From JBBATK01 sp039810585 (GTDB lineage Bacteria; Bacteroidota; Ignavibacteria; Kapaibacteriales; NICIL-2): 64,000 bases of DNA. This document shows positions 17,341 to 26,659 of the stretch, piece after piece. The stretch lies in assembly GCA_039810585.1 (NCBI GenBank), contig JBDHXF010000003.1:62001-126000 (forward strand). The letters are read 5' to 3'. Numbering within the stretch: position 1 is the stretch's first letter; every line of letters begins with the position of its first letter. Made by a program: the position numbers and the translations under genes. Under the pieces are notes generated by a model. It saw nothing but the letters and a program-made list of their open reading frames with translations. It did no database searches and was not told the DNA's origin.

Positions 17341-18984
17341 TTACTTCTTGTATGCAAAGACAACACCAAGGATAACACCAACAATCGTTGCCAGCTGTGC
17401 TGTAATCGAGAGAGCTTTGGTGAAGACATCGATAAACCGCACATCCGCCCGCTCCGGCACTAAAATGTTGTCACCGGGATCCAGTCGGTAGGTATAGTCC
17501 TTAGCGCTGTGTAACTCGCCGGACACTTTTTGGATGAGTACCTCATCTTCGTCGGCTCTCAAACCAAATCCACCGGCGCGACTGATGTAGTCCAGATAAT
17601 TAAAGCGCTTGTCAAAAGCCACACGACCCGGGCGGACGATTCGGCCAATGAGTGTGACGTAGTTTGTGGACTTAGGAATGTACACAGAATCTTTGTTGAT
17701 CAGCAGGGGATTGTCGTCAGGATTTTTCGACGTCAGTACTTTCTCAAAATCGACCGACACCAGACCCATGCTCTCCGAAGATTTGGTTCGGTAGTAACGC
17801 ATTTCGTTCTCATTCATGTTTTCGGGCTTGATCTTACTCAATCGATCGAGTTCTCGATCAAACCAGGTAAAATCTTTGCGTCGAAACAGTAGACCCGTTT
17901 CCGGTTGTGCGTCATCTGTATAGCCGCCGGCACGACGAATCAGGTCGGACAGGCGGTCAACTTTTGTGTTGATCGAATAATGTCCGGGATGAGCTACGCC
18001 ACCGTCAATCACTGCCTCTGCTTCTTCATACGCTCCGCTTTGCTGACGAACATAAATGCGGTCGCCGTAGTGCAACGGAACGTTGCACGAAACATCATTC
18101 AGGTTGACGAAGAGTCTCGTTGTCCTCATACCCGACTCTTCAAAACGCGTTATTTCTACAGAGTCCAACAAAGCGACTGAGGTCAATCCCTGGGCAAATT
18201 GTAGCATGCTAAGCAGTGAATCGCCTGGCACAAATTCATATGGCCCGGGTTGGTACACGCACCCTTCCACTTGAATACAATCCTTGTCGATCACGTGCGG
18301 AATAACCACTTTATCTCCCCCTAACACTACGGGATTAGACTTGTCTTCCCCCGTGCTAAAGTATCGCAAGATGTCAACCGGTATCTTGCTTCCATCCTCA
18401 CGCAACACGTAGATCTTTCGCAAGGATGCTGTGGAAAGATATCCACCGGCTCGGTCGATTACCTCGGAGACCCGATCCGCTGAACTTGCGCTTACCACCA
18501 TCGGTGTTCGAACCGCACCCATAACCGATACTTTGAACATTTTCAATCGCTTCAGCGCGATGTCGATGCTCTGACCTTTATACACGGCTTTTACTGCTTT
18601 TTCTATTTTCTGCTTAGCCATGGCAAAGCTCAGCCCACGTACATCCACGGCTGGAACGGCAGGTACCAAAACCTGCGCATCAGGGGATACAATTACATCG
18701 TAGTTGAGCGGCTGAGGCCCGGTAATACCGATGGATAACACATCGTTCGGTCCAATGATATAACTCTCAGGATCGATAGTCTTTTCGATAATGCCCTGTG
18801 TTTCCGTGGCATTTTTCAACGCGTTCTTCGCACCAACCGTATCGTATCCTCCCGGGGCGATGACCAACTTTGGAAGACGGATGAAATTGGACGGCTGCGT
18901 CAGCGCAAGCGATGCCGAGCACAAAAAGAGGAGGAGAACGGCAAAGCCAAAGCGGACAGTGCGGAATTCTGATAAGTGTGGCAT
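17341..18984 (-). CDS. Wza-like polysaccharide export outer-membrane protein (SLBB repeats)
   Basis: A secreted protein of about 547 residues. A signal peptide (FGFAVLLLFLCSASLALTQ) is followed by the Poly_export domain (IIGPNDVLSIGITGPQP, about residues 75-160) and at least three SLBB domains, each with the RxSDLIRRAGGYT type motif (near 185, 345 and 470). A C-terminal hydrophobic segment ends the protein. It forms the outer-membrane exit channel for capsule or exopolysaccharide and pairs with the Wzz-like protein downstream. An ATG at 19002 lies right at the start point predicted from the -7 element, so the second ATG (18984) is chosen. Confidence 0.87.
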   Translation of the reverse strand: MPHLSEFRTVRFGFAVLLLFLCSASLALTQPSNFIRLPKLVIAPGGYDTVGAKNALKNATETQGIIEKTIDPESYIIGPNDVLSIGITGPQPLNYDVIVSPDAQVLVPAVPAVDVRGLSFAMAKQKIEKAVKAVYKGQSIDIALKRLKMFKVSVMGAVRTPMVVSASSADRVSEVIDRAGGYLSTASLRKIYVLREDGSKIPVDILRYFSTGEDKSNPVVLGGDKVVIPHVIDKDCIQVEGCVYQPGPYEFVPGDSLLSMLQFAQGLTSVALLDSVEITRFEESGMRTTRLFVNLNDVSCNVPLHYGDRIYVRQQSGAYEEAEAVIDGGVAHPGHYSINTKVDRLSDLIRRAGGYTDDAQPETGLLFRRKDFTWFDRELDRLSKIKPENMNENEMRYYRTKSSESMGLVSVDFEKVLTSKNPDDNPLLINKDSVYIPKSTNYVTLIGRIVRPGRVAFDKRFNYLDYISRAGGFGLRADEDEVLIQKVSGELHSAKDYTYRLDPGDNILVPERADVRFIDVFTKALSITAQLATIVGVILGVVFAYKK

Positions 18985-19009
18985 GGGAGCGGAACCGTGC
19001 ATAGAACCA

Positions 19010-19017
19010 CAAAGATA
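19010..19017 (-). promoter_or_regulatory. -7 element (TATCTTTG) for the polysaccharide export pair
   Basis: On the minus strand TATCTTTG matches TAnnTTTG. It lies only 8 bp before the ATG at 19002, which argues for translation from 18984. No -33 TTG at good distance. Confidence 0.4.
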
Positions 19018-19057
19018 GTCAAAAAAGCAGTCTTAGGCCTTGTCTCCCAAGGCTTTG

Positions 19058-19065
19058 TATTTTTG
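19058..19065 (+). promoter_or_regulatory. -7 element (TATTTTTG) for the inositol-phosphatase gene
   Basis: TATTTTTG fits TAnnTTTG and lies 25 bp before the ATG at 19090. A TTG at 19040-19042 is 15 bp upstream, shorter than the usual 18-20 bp. Confidence 0.35.
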
Positions 19066-19089
19066 ATCGTCACACGAATCAGAACCTTT

Positions 19090-19878
19090 ATGCCGACCTC
19101 TGAATTTGATCACATACGGCAGGTAGCCGTTGAGGCAGCTCGTGCCGCCGGAGCGTGTCTGCTGGAAGGTTTTTCGTTACCGAAGGACATTCGGCGCAAA
19201 GACGGAATTCATAACCTGGTAACGCAATTCGACCTGAAATCCGAGGATTTGATTGTTTCCCTGGTTCGTGGTCATTTTCCTGACCATCATTTTCTTGCCG
19301 AAGAGGGGGGCGGAAGCTCCATCTCCAAAGGATACCGCTGGATAATCGATCCTCTGGACGGAACCGTCAACTTTGCCCACGGAATTCCCATCTTTTCCGT
19401 CAGTATTGGCGTTGAGCTTGATGGCCAGATCGTGGTGGGAGTGGTGTATCAGCCTGTTCTCGACGAGTTGTTTGTAGCCGTCCGTGGTCATGGTGCCTTC
19501 CTCAACGACGTACCAATTCACGTCAGTAGTACGGCAACAATGAATGAAAGCATTCTGGTTACCGGCTTTCCTTACGACGTTTCGAAAAACGCTACTCGCA
19601 CGTTGGAACATTTTGCGGGCTTGGTACAACGTGGTATTCCTGTTCGTCGCTTGGGATCTGCAGCTGTTGACATGGCCTACGTGGCCTGCGGTCGTTTCGA
19701 TGGTTTCTGGGAGAGTGCCCTTCAACCCTGGGATGTAGCTGCCGGCATTCTGCTTATCGAAGAAGCCGGTGGTAGGGTGAGCGCCTATGACGGAAGCGCC
19801 CACACGCTGCAACAAAACACGATCCTCAGCACGAACGGTGTTATTCACGCGGAGTTTGTGTACTTCCTGCAGTCCTAA
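19090..19878 (+). CDS. Inositol monophosphatase family protein
   Basis: A 262-residue Mg2+-dependent sugar-phosphate phosphatase of the IMPase/SuhB/HisN superfamily. Metal site residues are visible in order: the AEEGG pair (HFLAEEGGG), IIDPLDGTVNFAHG (motif DPxDGT) and the C-terminal WDVAAGILLIEEAGG. The regular N-terminus is HIRQVAVEAARAAGACLLEGF after the ATG at 19090; the open frame before it overlaps the divergent gene and is not coding. Substrate may be inositol phosphate, histidinol phosphate or a nucleotide; sequence alone does not decide. Confidence 0.9.
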   Translation: MPTSEFDHIRQVAVEAARAAGACLLEGFSLPKDIRRKDGIHNLVTQFDLKSEDLIVSLVRGHFPDHHFLAEEGGGSSISKGYRWIIDPLDGTVNFAHGIPIFSVSIGVELDGQIVVGVVYQPVLDELFVAVRGHGAFLNDVPIHVSSTATMNESILVTGFPYDVSKNATRTLEHFAGLVQRGIPVRRLGSAAVDMAYVACGRFDGFWESALQPWDVAAGILLIEEAGGRVSAYDGSAHTLQQNTILSTNGVIHAEFVYFLQS

Positions 19879-19931
19879 AGTACGTGCGTGTAAACGCACA
19901 CCTACTCCACCGGAACACAGACTAAGCAACG

Positions 19932-19953
19932 TTCACTGCCGATTGGCAGTGAA
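19932..19953. other. Perfect hairpin between the IMPase gene and dapF
   Basis: Stem TTCACTGCC / GGCAGTGAA (9 bp) with loop GATT, 24 bp before the dapF ATG. There is no U-tract; it may be a weak terminator of the upstream gene or a control element for dapF. Confidence 0.5.
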
Positions 19954-19976
19954 TATATTCAACGAGATATCTCCTC

Positions 19977-20876
19977 ATGAGTTCAGCCCTTCAACACGTC
20001 CCGAATCACGATCGCAAGACTTTGTTCTTGATGTCCGGTGCGGGCAATCTCTTCAGTGTGTTGGCTGCCGATAGCTTAGATGCGCCGTCATTTCATCACA
20101 CGGAACATGTGCGTGAGCTTTGTGCTCCAAATGAGCTCTTTAGACAAGGAACCGAAGGACTCCTCATTGTTGGTCCCTCAAGCGATCATACCCTCGACTT
20201 TGCCGTAGACTTTTTTAACCCGGATGGGTCTTCATCGATGATGTGCGGCAACGGAGCCCGCTGTGCTCTGCGCTTTGCCATCGATCACCACATAGTCCCG
20301 GAACATGCATCGTCGTATCGCTTCTCAATGGCAGGTGCACACTACGAGGGTAAAGCTGTTGGTGACCTCATCGACATTCGATTTGATGCGCCACGGGAAC
20401 TTTTGTTGAATCAAGAGTTGGAATTTGAAGGTCGAAGCGTGCGATACTCATATTGCAATGTAGGATCCGACCACATCGTGCTGGACGAAATTGAATTCCG
20501 TCGTTTGCAGCAGGCACTGGATATGCAGGAGTTATTGATTCTTGCCGGCTTGCGCCGTCATCCGTCATTCCACCGTGGGACGAACGTGAATATCATCGCG
20601 CCGACAGCCGATTCAACCGACGATGCTCCTCGACTCATGCTCCGGACTTATGAGCGTGGGGTGGAGGCAATCACCGGCGCTTGTGGAACGGGTGCATTGG
20701 CATCTGCGTTAGTCTACCGCGAAACGCATGCAACGCACTGCACCAAAGTGATACTCATTCCTCCAAGTGCTGAAGAATTAGTGGTAGACTTTGAGTGCGA
20801 CGTGCAGAACCGGCTGAGCGCTTTACACCTGTGTGGGCCGGCAGTAGAATGTGGCGAGGTTGTGATACCCGAATGA
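19977..20876 (+). CDS. dapF: Diaminopimelate epimerase
   Basis: Converts LL- to meso-diaminopimelate for lysine and peptidoglycan synthesis. Both catalytic cysteines are in their motifs: MMCGNGARC (general base/acid Cys and the substrate-binding GNG loop) and GACGTGALAS. A SGAGNLFSV stretch near the N-terminus corresponds to the conserved G-x-GN(D)F motif, here NL rather than ND. Length (299 aa) is slightly above the usual 270-280. The M20 gene starts 27 bp downstream on the same strand, suggesting a lysine/DAP operon. Confidence 0.92.
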   Translation: MSSALQHVPNHDRKTLFLMSGAGNLFSVLAADSLDAPSFHHTEHVRELCAPNELFRQGTEGLLIVGPSSDHTLDFAVDFFNPDGSSSMMCGNGARCALRFAIDHHIVPEHASSYRFSMAGAHYEGKAVGDLIDIRFDAPRELLLNQELEFEGRSVRYSYCNVGSDHIVLDEIEFRRLQQALDMQELLILAGLRRHPSFHRGTNVNIIAPTADSTDDAPRLMLRTYERGVEAITGACGTGALASALVYRETHATHCTKVILIPPSAEELVVDFECDVQNRLSALHLCGPAVECGEVVIPE

Positions 20877-20903
20877 GATTCTTAACCGTTTGTATGTGAA
20901 CCC

Positions 20904-22079
20904 ATGACATCATCATTAGAAACTGCTGTGCGGTCGTTGGAAGAACAGATTGTGCACCATCGTCGACACTTGCACCGTCACCCGGAGCTCTCGTTTCAAG
21001 AGCACGAAACCTCCGCCTATATTCAAGATGTGCTGCGGTCTCTCAACATTGAGCATCGATCGATTGCAAACACAGGAGTGGTGGCGCATATTGGCAAAGG
21101 CACTCGATGCGTGGCACTGAGAGCTGACATCGACGCGTTGCCAATTGTGGAAGAAACAGGTCTCAGCTTCGCCTCCGAGCGTCCGGGCGTTATGCACGCC
21201 TGCGGTCACGATTCGCATACTGCTATGCTCCTTGGCGCTGCTGCTGTTCTTAAGCAACAGGAAGCGGAATTGGGTGGCGTCGTCAAGCTCCTCTTCCAGC
21301 CGGGCGAAGAAAAATCTCCCGGGGGTGCTTCGATCATGATTCGAGAGGGTGCGCTAAGCGATCCGGTGCCAGAGGCAATCTTCGGACAACACGTCAACCC
21401 CGATGCGACAGTGGGTACCGTGGAATTTGCAGACTCAGTTATGATGGCGAGTGCGGACGAGTTGTACTGGACACTGAAAGGTTTTGGAGCGCACGCAGCT
21501 CAGCCACATAAGGGGAAGGACCCCATTGTCGCGGCTGCAGAGTTAATCATGCACCTGCAAACGCTCGTGACCCGTCAGCGCAATCCGCTGGATGCCGGAG
21601 TGCTGTCGGTGACGAGCATTCACGGAGGTTCCGCCACCAACATCATACCTGATGTGGTTGAGTTGAAAGGCACTCTTCGTTCCTTTAACGAACAATGGCG
21701 ATGGGATACCATAGAGCGTATTCGAGAACACAGCGCGACCTTGTGTGCACTGCATGGTGTGGAGTGTACGCTCGATGTCGTAGTTGGCTATCCGCCACTC
21801 ATTAATACTCCCGCCATTGTGCAGCATGCACGTAACGTTGCTTCAGATCTTGGTTGCGTTAAGCAGAGTGGTGAGTTCGAGGCAAAGATGTGGGCCGAAG
21901 ATTTTGCCTTTTACGCGCAGCAGATTCCGGCTGCTTTCTGGATGCTCGGCGTCAGAGCACCGGAACAGGACTTTCTACCCGGCTTGCATAACGCCCGATT
22001 CACTCCCGACGAACGTGCCTTTGTGATTGGTGCCTCCATGATGGTGGCGACAGCTCAACGTTGGCTTCAAGGCGCGTAG
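20904..22079 (+). CDS. M20 family amidohydrolase (possible N-acetyl-diaminopimelate deacetylase)
   Basis: A 391-residue metallo-amidohydrolase of the hippuricase/IAA-amino-acid hydrolase branch. Visible: RRHLHRHPELSFQEHET at the N-terminus, ALRADIDALPI, MHACGHDSHTAML (metal Cys-His), LLFQPGEE (catalytic Glu pair), and the dimerisation-domain His in GFGAHAAQPHKGKDP. The C-terminal AEDFAFYAQ holds the last metal ligand. Members cleave N-acyl amino acids. Because dapF is directly upstream, the N-acetyl-LL-diaminopimelate deacetylase role of the acetylase pathway is a reasonable inference, but peptidase or auxin-conjugate-like specificities cannot be excluded. Confidence 0.85.
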   Translation: MTSSLETAVRSLEEQIVHHRRHLHRHPELSFQEHETSAYIQDVLRSLNIEHRSIANTGVVAHIGKGTRCVALRADIDALPIVEETGLSFASERPGVMHACGHDSHTAMLLGAAAVLKQQEAELGGVVKLLFQPGEEKSPGGASIMIREGALSDPVPEAIFGQHVNPDATVGTVEFADSVMMASADELYWTLKGFGAHAAQPHKGKDPIVAAAELIMHLQTLVTRQRNPLDAGVLSVTSIHGGSATNIIPDVVELKGTLRSFNEQWRWDTIERIREHSATLCALHGVECTLDVVVGYPPLINTPAIVQHARNVASDLGCVKQSGEFEAKMWAEDFAFYAQQIPAAFWMLGVRAPEQDFLPGLHNARFTPDERAFVIGASMMVATAQRWLQGA

Positions 22080-22090
22080 AATAGTCAGTT

Positions 22091-22113
22091 CGGAGGCAGC
22101 CGTGCTGCGTCCG
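22091..22113. repeat. Intergenic hairpin (family member 2)
   Basis: Stem CGGAGGCAGC / GCTGCGTCCG (10 bp, one mismatch) with loop CGT, between the converging ends of the M20 and SpoU genes, followed by TATAAG. No U-tract. Confidence 0.55.
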
Positions 22114-22139
22114 TATAAGCATCTCCTGCGCATTACATC

Positions 22140-22997
22140 TCACACATGTAGGCGATGTTGTAGTGCGTACATGGCGACAGCCGCTGCATGAGCTACATTG
22201 AGAGATCTCCAGTTATTATGCATTGGGATCTGAACAACCTCATCCGCCAAATCAAGAAGTTCTTTATCAACGCCTTGATCTTCGGAACCGAGAATCAAGG
22301 CATAGGGTGAACGTGGTTGTATGGTGTGTATATCCACCGATTGTGCCATGCTCTCAGCCACAAGAATGTGAAAACCATGAGCATCGCGAAGCAGACGTAC
22401 ATCATCCGATACGGTGTGCGATCGATGTAAGTGCATGGAAAACAATGCACCCATAGAGACCCGCACCGAACGTCTGAGCCAGGGGTTGGCACAGCGAGCG
22501 TCGGTCACGAGGGACGAGAAACCCAGCGCCAATGCAGATCGAGCAATGGAGCCTACATTTTCACTATCCGACAAGCCATTGAGAATCAAAAGGGGTGAAC
22601 GCAGCTCATCCAACGAATACTCAGCCGGCTGATGAATGCTTGCGATCACGGGTCGTCGCATGTGGAAACCAACCACTTCATTCAGGACATCGCGAGTGCA
22701 GCTAAAGCACTGGTCTTCACGCAGGCCTGCGTGAACAATCAATTGTTCGTTATCGCGATAGAACTCTGCATCGGCGATCAGAGTGCGAAACGAAAGACGT
22801 TGAGGTTTTTCAGTTCCAACGGTTTCCACGGAGTCGTGGGAGGAGTGGCTCAGGGCTTGGCGAACGACCGCTTCACTTTCAACTATGACGATGGAGGAGT
22901 AGAGGTGTCGGGTGTGATCCGACTGTTTCGTTTTGAGTTGCCGAAAGTCGTCCAAGCGTTTATCGTCACTCTTTTCAATGTTCTCAATGGCTAGCAT
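22140..22997 (-). CDS. SpoU/TrmH-family RNA 2'-O-methyltransferase
   Basis: A 285-residue SPOUT enzyme that methylates ribose in tRNA or rRNA. The three knot motifs are visible: LNGLSDSENVGSIARSALALG (motif 1), YALILGSEDQGVDKELLDLADEVVQIPM (motif 2) and NNWRSLNVAHAAAVAMY (motif 3, here W-R-SLNVA). The first ~110 residues are a variable substrate-binding domain. The start at 22997 (with GGAG just upstream) overlaps the end of the flavoprotein gene by 14 bp; an ATG at 23015 is the alternative. Translational coupling is likely. The modified nucleotide is unknown. Confidence 0.85.
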   Translation of the reverse strand: MLAIENIEKSDDKRLDDFRQLKTKQSDHTRHLYSSIVIVESEAVVRQALSHSSHDSVETVGTEKPQRLSFRTLIADAEFYRDNEQLIVHAGLREDQCFSCTRDVLNEVVGFHMRRPVIASIHQPAEYSLDELRSPLLILNGLSDSENVGSIARSALALGFSSLVTDARCANPWLRRSVRVSMGALFSMHLHRSHTVSDDVRLLRDAHGFHILVAESMAQSVDIHTIQPRSPYALILGSEDQGVDKELLDLADEVVQIPMHNNWRSLNVAHAAAVAMYALQHRLHV

Positions 22998-24579
22998 GAA
23001 TCTCCATCGATTCATGACAACCCATTGATAGTGCGCAGGCTTGTGCAACACGTTGACCATCCATTGCGGCCGATACAATTCCACCGGCGTAACCTGCACC
23101 TTCGCCACAGGGATATAATCCGGCAATCTCAACATGTTGCAAACTCTCAGGATCGCGGGGAATGTTTACGGGCGTCGAGGTGCGCGATTCTACGGCCGTT
23201 ACGACGGCTTCCGAACTGTAATACCCGCGCATCTTCTTGTCGAAGAGTCGAAACGCCCGTTGCAGTCGCGCGGCGATAAACGTAGGAAGCAAGCGGTGCA
23301 AGTCGTGCGATTCCATGCCGGGAATGTAGGAGAACTGCGGAAGCACGGCGCTTGTTTTGCCTTCACAAAAGTCCACCAACTTTTGTCCCGGAGACCGCTG
23401 TGTGCGTGCATTGGTGCATGAAAACATTAAGTGCTCCACTTCTTGCTGCATCGCCAGGCCGGCAAAGGAGCCGTGGCTCGCATAGGCTTGCACATCGTCA
23501 GCCCGTATTTCCACGACGATACCGGAGTTGGCAAAGCGCGAATCGCGGCGACTCATGCTCATGCCGTTCACGACAATTTCACCCGGCGCCGTTGCGGAGG
23601 GTACTATGAGACCGCCCGGACACATGCAAAACGAATAAACGCCGCGATTGTCCACTTGCTCAACCAATTTGTACGACGCTGCCTCTAGAAGCACATCGCG
23701 AGGACGTTGACGGTACTGAATTTCATCAATCAATTCCTGTGGGTGTTCGGCGCGAAGTCCCATAGCAAAGGGTTTGAATTCAGTTCGGATGCCACGACGA
23801 CGACAGAGATCGTAGATGTCGCGTGCGGAATGACCGGTTGCCAGAATCACTGCGGCAGCTCGAATTTCCTCACGATCGTTCACGACAGCTCCAATACACC
23901 GTTGCTTTTCCAGCAGGAAGTCCGTGCAACGAGATTCGAAGTGAACCTGACCACCAAAGTCTAGAATGGTCTGTCGTATCGACGCTACCACGTTTGGCAA
24001 CTTGTTCGATCCAATGTGCGGATGCGCATCAATCAGGATGTCGGATTTTGCACCGTGCTCGACCAGAGTGCGAAGCACTCGTGTAATATCACCTCTCTTG
24101 GACGATCGGGTGTAGAGCTTTCCGTCCGAATAGGCGCCGGCACCACCCTCTCCAAAGCAGTAGTTGGAGTTGCTGTCGACATGTCCTTCCTGTTGAATAG
24201 CGCGCAAATCTCGTCGGCGAGCTCGTACGTCTTTTCCACGGTCGATCACAATTGGTCGGATGCCGTATCGTAAACACTCCAACGCTGCGAAGTAGCCAGC
24301 CGGACCGGCGCCAACGATCAGCACCTGAGCTGAAGACGCGACTGCTGCTTGCAATCTCGAACGTTCGGAGGTCTGGGTTGGCGGTGTCTCGTCGATATAC
24401 AGATCCACGCTCAACGCAATGAGCACCTGTCGAGAACGGGCATCGGTAGAACGCCGACGCAGCACAACCTGGGTTGAGGGGCTGTCAGGACGATGAGCGG
24501 CAAGTAGGGCAGCAGCCCGAACGCGCTGCGGATCTGCGGCATCTTGTGGACTGAGGCGTAGTTCTACCGTTTGGCGCAT
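22984..24579 (-). CDS. FAD-dependent dehydrogenase of the COG2509 family
   Basis: A 531-residue flavoprotein. The N-terminal ~85 residues form a small basic domain (VVLRRRSTDARSRQVLIALSVDLY) typical of COG2509 proteins. The FAD-binding Rossmann motif is VLIVGAGPAGYFAALE, followed by the family signature RDLRAIQQEGHVDSNSNYCFGEGGAGAYSDGKL (here abbreviated: NYCFGEGGAG..SDGKLYTR), ILATGHSARDIYDLC and the C-terminal YPCGEGAGYAGGIVSAAMDGQRVA. The physiological substrate of this widespread family is not established. It precedes and overlaps the SpoU methyltransferase gene. Confidence 0.85.
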   Translation of the reverse strand: MRQTVELRLSPQDAADPQRVRAAALLAAHRPDSPSTQVVLRRRSTDARSRQVLIALSVDLYIDETPPTQTSERSRLQAAVASSAQVLIVGAGPAGYFAALECLRYGIRPIVIDRGKDVRARRRDLRAIQQEGHVDSNSNYCFGEGGAGAYSDGKLYTRSSKRGDITRVLRTLVEHGAKSDILIDAHPHIGSNKLPNVVASIRQTILDFGGQVHFESRCTDFLLEKQRCIGAVVNDREEIRAAAVILATGHSARDIYDLCRRRGIRTEFKPFAMGLRAEHPQELIDEIQYRQRPRDVLLEAASYKLVEQVDNRGVYSFCMCPGGLIVPSATAPGEIVVNGMSMSRRDSRFANSGIVVEIRADDVQAYASHGSFAGLAMQQEVEHLMFSCTNARTQRSPGQKLVDFCEGKTSAVLPQFSYIPGMESHDLHRLLPTFIAARLQRAFRLFDKKMRGYYSSEAVVTAVESRTSTPVNIPRDPESLQHVEIAGLYPCGEGAGYAGGIVSAAMDGQRVAQACALSMGCHESMEIHASH

Positions 24580-24673
24580 GCTAAGGCAATCGTGATTGCA
24601 CGCAAATTAATGAGAAGCGCGACGCATGACGGCAAGCTGGCTTTCGACAGAGGATTGTTCGGGAGTTTATTGT

Positions 24674-24700
24674 TTCGAGCGCTGCTTCGCAGCTCTCGAA
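24674..24700. repeat. Intergenic hairpin (family member 3)
   Basis: Stem TTCGAG-c-GCTGC / GCAGC-t-CTCGAA, loop TTC, about 30 bp beyond the asnB stop. It is followed by TAATC. No clear U-tract on the minus strand. Confidence 0.6.
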
Positions 24701-24730
24701 TAATCAAGTGGTTGCCGCAGAGTGACCGTT

Positions 24731-26656
24731 CTACGAAACAAGGGCAAAGTTGTCGGCACTTTGGAACGACGAGGGATTGCGCAGTGAGCTATAGAAGTGA
24801 CGATGCCACAGCTCAAAACTGAGAAGGGCGAAGAGATGGCGTTGAAAATTCTCGCGACGTGTTTGATGCAGGAGTAGCATTTGGTTGATCGTCTGCATGT
24901 TGAAGTACTGTCGTACGGCCGAGTCGTGTTCGTTAAAAAGGCGTTGCACCACTTTGGAGAAATCATTCTGCAGCCACTGGTCCATTGGCGTATCAAATCC
25001 ACGCTTGGGTCGATGCACGATGGCATGCGGAAGCGTGCGCTCGCAGGCTTTCTTGTGAATGTATTTCTGAACCTTGCCTTTGATTTTCAAGTGCGATGGA
25101 ACCGTTTCCAAAAAGTCAACAAGTTCGTGATCGAGAAAAGGAACACGCATCTCAAGAGAATGAGCCATGCTCATTTTGTCGTTGAACAACAAGAGGTTGT
25201 CCGCAAGCTGCATTCGAGTGTCGATGTACAACAGGCGCGAGAGCGAATCCTCCATGGCAGCGCTGTTTCTGTACAGGGTTTCCAAGATTTCGTCTGATTG
25301 ATCCTGCAACTTTTCCTGGACTTCCGGTCTCAGTAGTTTCTGCTTGAGCGAGGGTTGAAAGATGGTATGGATAGCGCGAAAGCGATCGAGTTCGGAACGA
25401 AAGGAGGATGAGTAGGCGAGTCGTTTCAGCTTCTCATTTCGTGGAAAGACTGAGGTCAGTTTTTTAAGAGGCACGCGCGACAGAAGCCAGCCGAAGTCGC
25501 TCATCAACTTTTCACCACGATAGCGCGGATAGCCGGCTAGCGGCTCATCAGCGCCTTGCCCTGCCAAGACCACTTTCACGTCGCGGGCCGCTCGCTCCGA
25601 GACGGCAAACATTGCCGGCACCGTGGTCATTGCGATAGGCTCTTCCAGGAAGTAAAAGGCTTGTTCGAAGAGGCGCAGGTAGTCGTTTCGACTGAGCAGC
25701 ACTTCGCTATGATCAGTGCCAAGAATGCGAGCACTTTCGCGAGCATCGTCCAGCTCGTTGAAATCGCCTTTACCTTCAAATCCAACGGTGTAGGAGCGAA
25801 CGCGTGTGGAAGAGTTCTGCACCATGTGAGAGGCGATGATGGCACTGTCCAGTCCGCCACTCAACAACACACCAACGGGGACATCGCTCACTAGCTGACG
25901 TTGTACAGCCAATTGTAATAAGCGTTGATATTCTTCCAGCGCCTCTTCTTCTTTCATGGAGTTTCGCGTGCGAGGAACGTCGGTACGCAACGCTTGACGT
26001 TGTATCGATCCGTCGCGGTGCATACTCATGATACAACCGGCAGGGAGTTTTTGAACGTCTTGTAAAAGGGTCTGTGGCGCGGGGTTAAATCGGTAGTCTA
26101 AGAAACGGTCGAGGGCGGAACAATCGATGTTCTTTTCCACGAGTCCCGATGCGAGCACTGACTTGATTTCAGAGCCAAAGGCAAGGCATCCGTCCTTTGT
26201 CGCATAGTACAATGGTTTGACGCCAAAGGGGTCGCGAGCCAAGTGGATGGTATGACTGTATTCGTCGTAGATGGCAACGGCGTAAATGCCATTGAGTTCG
26301 GAGAAGCAGGCCAGTCCTCGTTCTTCGTAGAGACGTAGGATGACCTCGGTATCTGTTTGCGTGCGAAAGTGATGGCCGCGAGCCACGAGACGTTGTCTGA
26401 GTTCCCGGTAGTTGTAGATCTCGCCATTGAAAATAATGTGGCGTTTTCCGTCCAGACTACTAATCGGTTGTTTGCCTTGGTGGAGATCGATGATGGACAA
26501 GCGGCGATGGCCCAAGCCTACCGTGTGTTCAGGGTTGAGATAGTAGCCTTCGTCGTCCGGACCGCGGTGGGAAATAGAGCTGGTCATGTCGTGCAACACG
26601 TCGAAGCTCACACCACCGAGGTGTTCAGGAACAAGTGTACCGGCTATTCCACACAT
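24731..26656 (-). CDS. asnB: Asparagine synthase (glutamine-hydrolysing)
   Basis: A 641-residue two-domain amidotransferase. The N-terminal nucleophile is the Cys of MCGIAG; the glutaminase domain has RRLSIIDL, FNGEIYNYRELR and the FGVKPLYYA segments. The synthetase domain (from about residue 240) has the ATP pyrophosphatase loop VLLSGGLDSAIIA and the later GQGADEPLAGYPRY and MRVPFLDHELVDF motifs. Such long AsnB paralogues are common in polysaccharide and glycan clusters, where they amidate sugars or proteins. The gene starts 3 bp after the FkbM methyltransferase stop, so both are in one transcript. Confidence 0.92.
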   Translation of the reverse strand: MCGIAGTLVPEHLGGVSFDVLHDMTSSISHRGPDDEGYYLNPEHTVGLGHRRLSIIDLHQGKQPISSLDGKRHIIFNGEIYNYRELRQRLVARGHHFRTQTDTEVILRLYEERGLACFSELNGIYAVAIYDEYSHTIHLARDPFGVKPLYYATKDGCLAFGSEIKSVLASGLVEKNIDCSALDRFLDYRFNPAPQTLLQDVQKLPAGCIMSMHRDGSIQRQALRTDVPRTRNSMKEEEALEEYQRLLQLAVQRQLVSDVPVGVLLSGGLDSAIIASHMVQNSSTRVRSYTVGFEGKGDFNELDDARESARILGTDHSEVLLSRNDYLRLFEQAFYFLEEPIAMTTVPAMFAVSERAARDVKVVLAGQGADEPLAGYPRYRGEKLMSDFGWLLSRVPLKKLTSVFPRNEKLKRLAYSSSFRSELDRFRAIHTIFQPSLKQKLLRPEVQEKLQDQSDEILETLYRNSAAMEDSLSRLLYIDTRMQLADNLLLFNDKMSMAHSLEMRVPFLDHELVDFLETVPSHLKIKGKVQKYIHKKACERTLPHAIVHRPKRGFDTPMDQWLQNDFSKVVQRLFNEHDSAVRQYFNMQTINQMLLLHQTRRENFQRHLFALLSFELWHRHFYSSLRNPSSFQSADNFALVS

Positions 26657-26659
26657 GAG

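Noticed and set aside
23016..23135. Longer N-terminus of the SpoU methyltransferase inside the flavoprotein gene
   Set aside because: It would overlap the upstream gene by more than 140 bp; the ATG at 22997 with GGAG upstream fits the family better.
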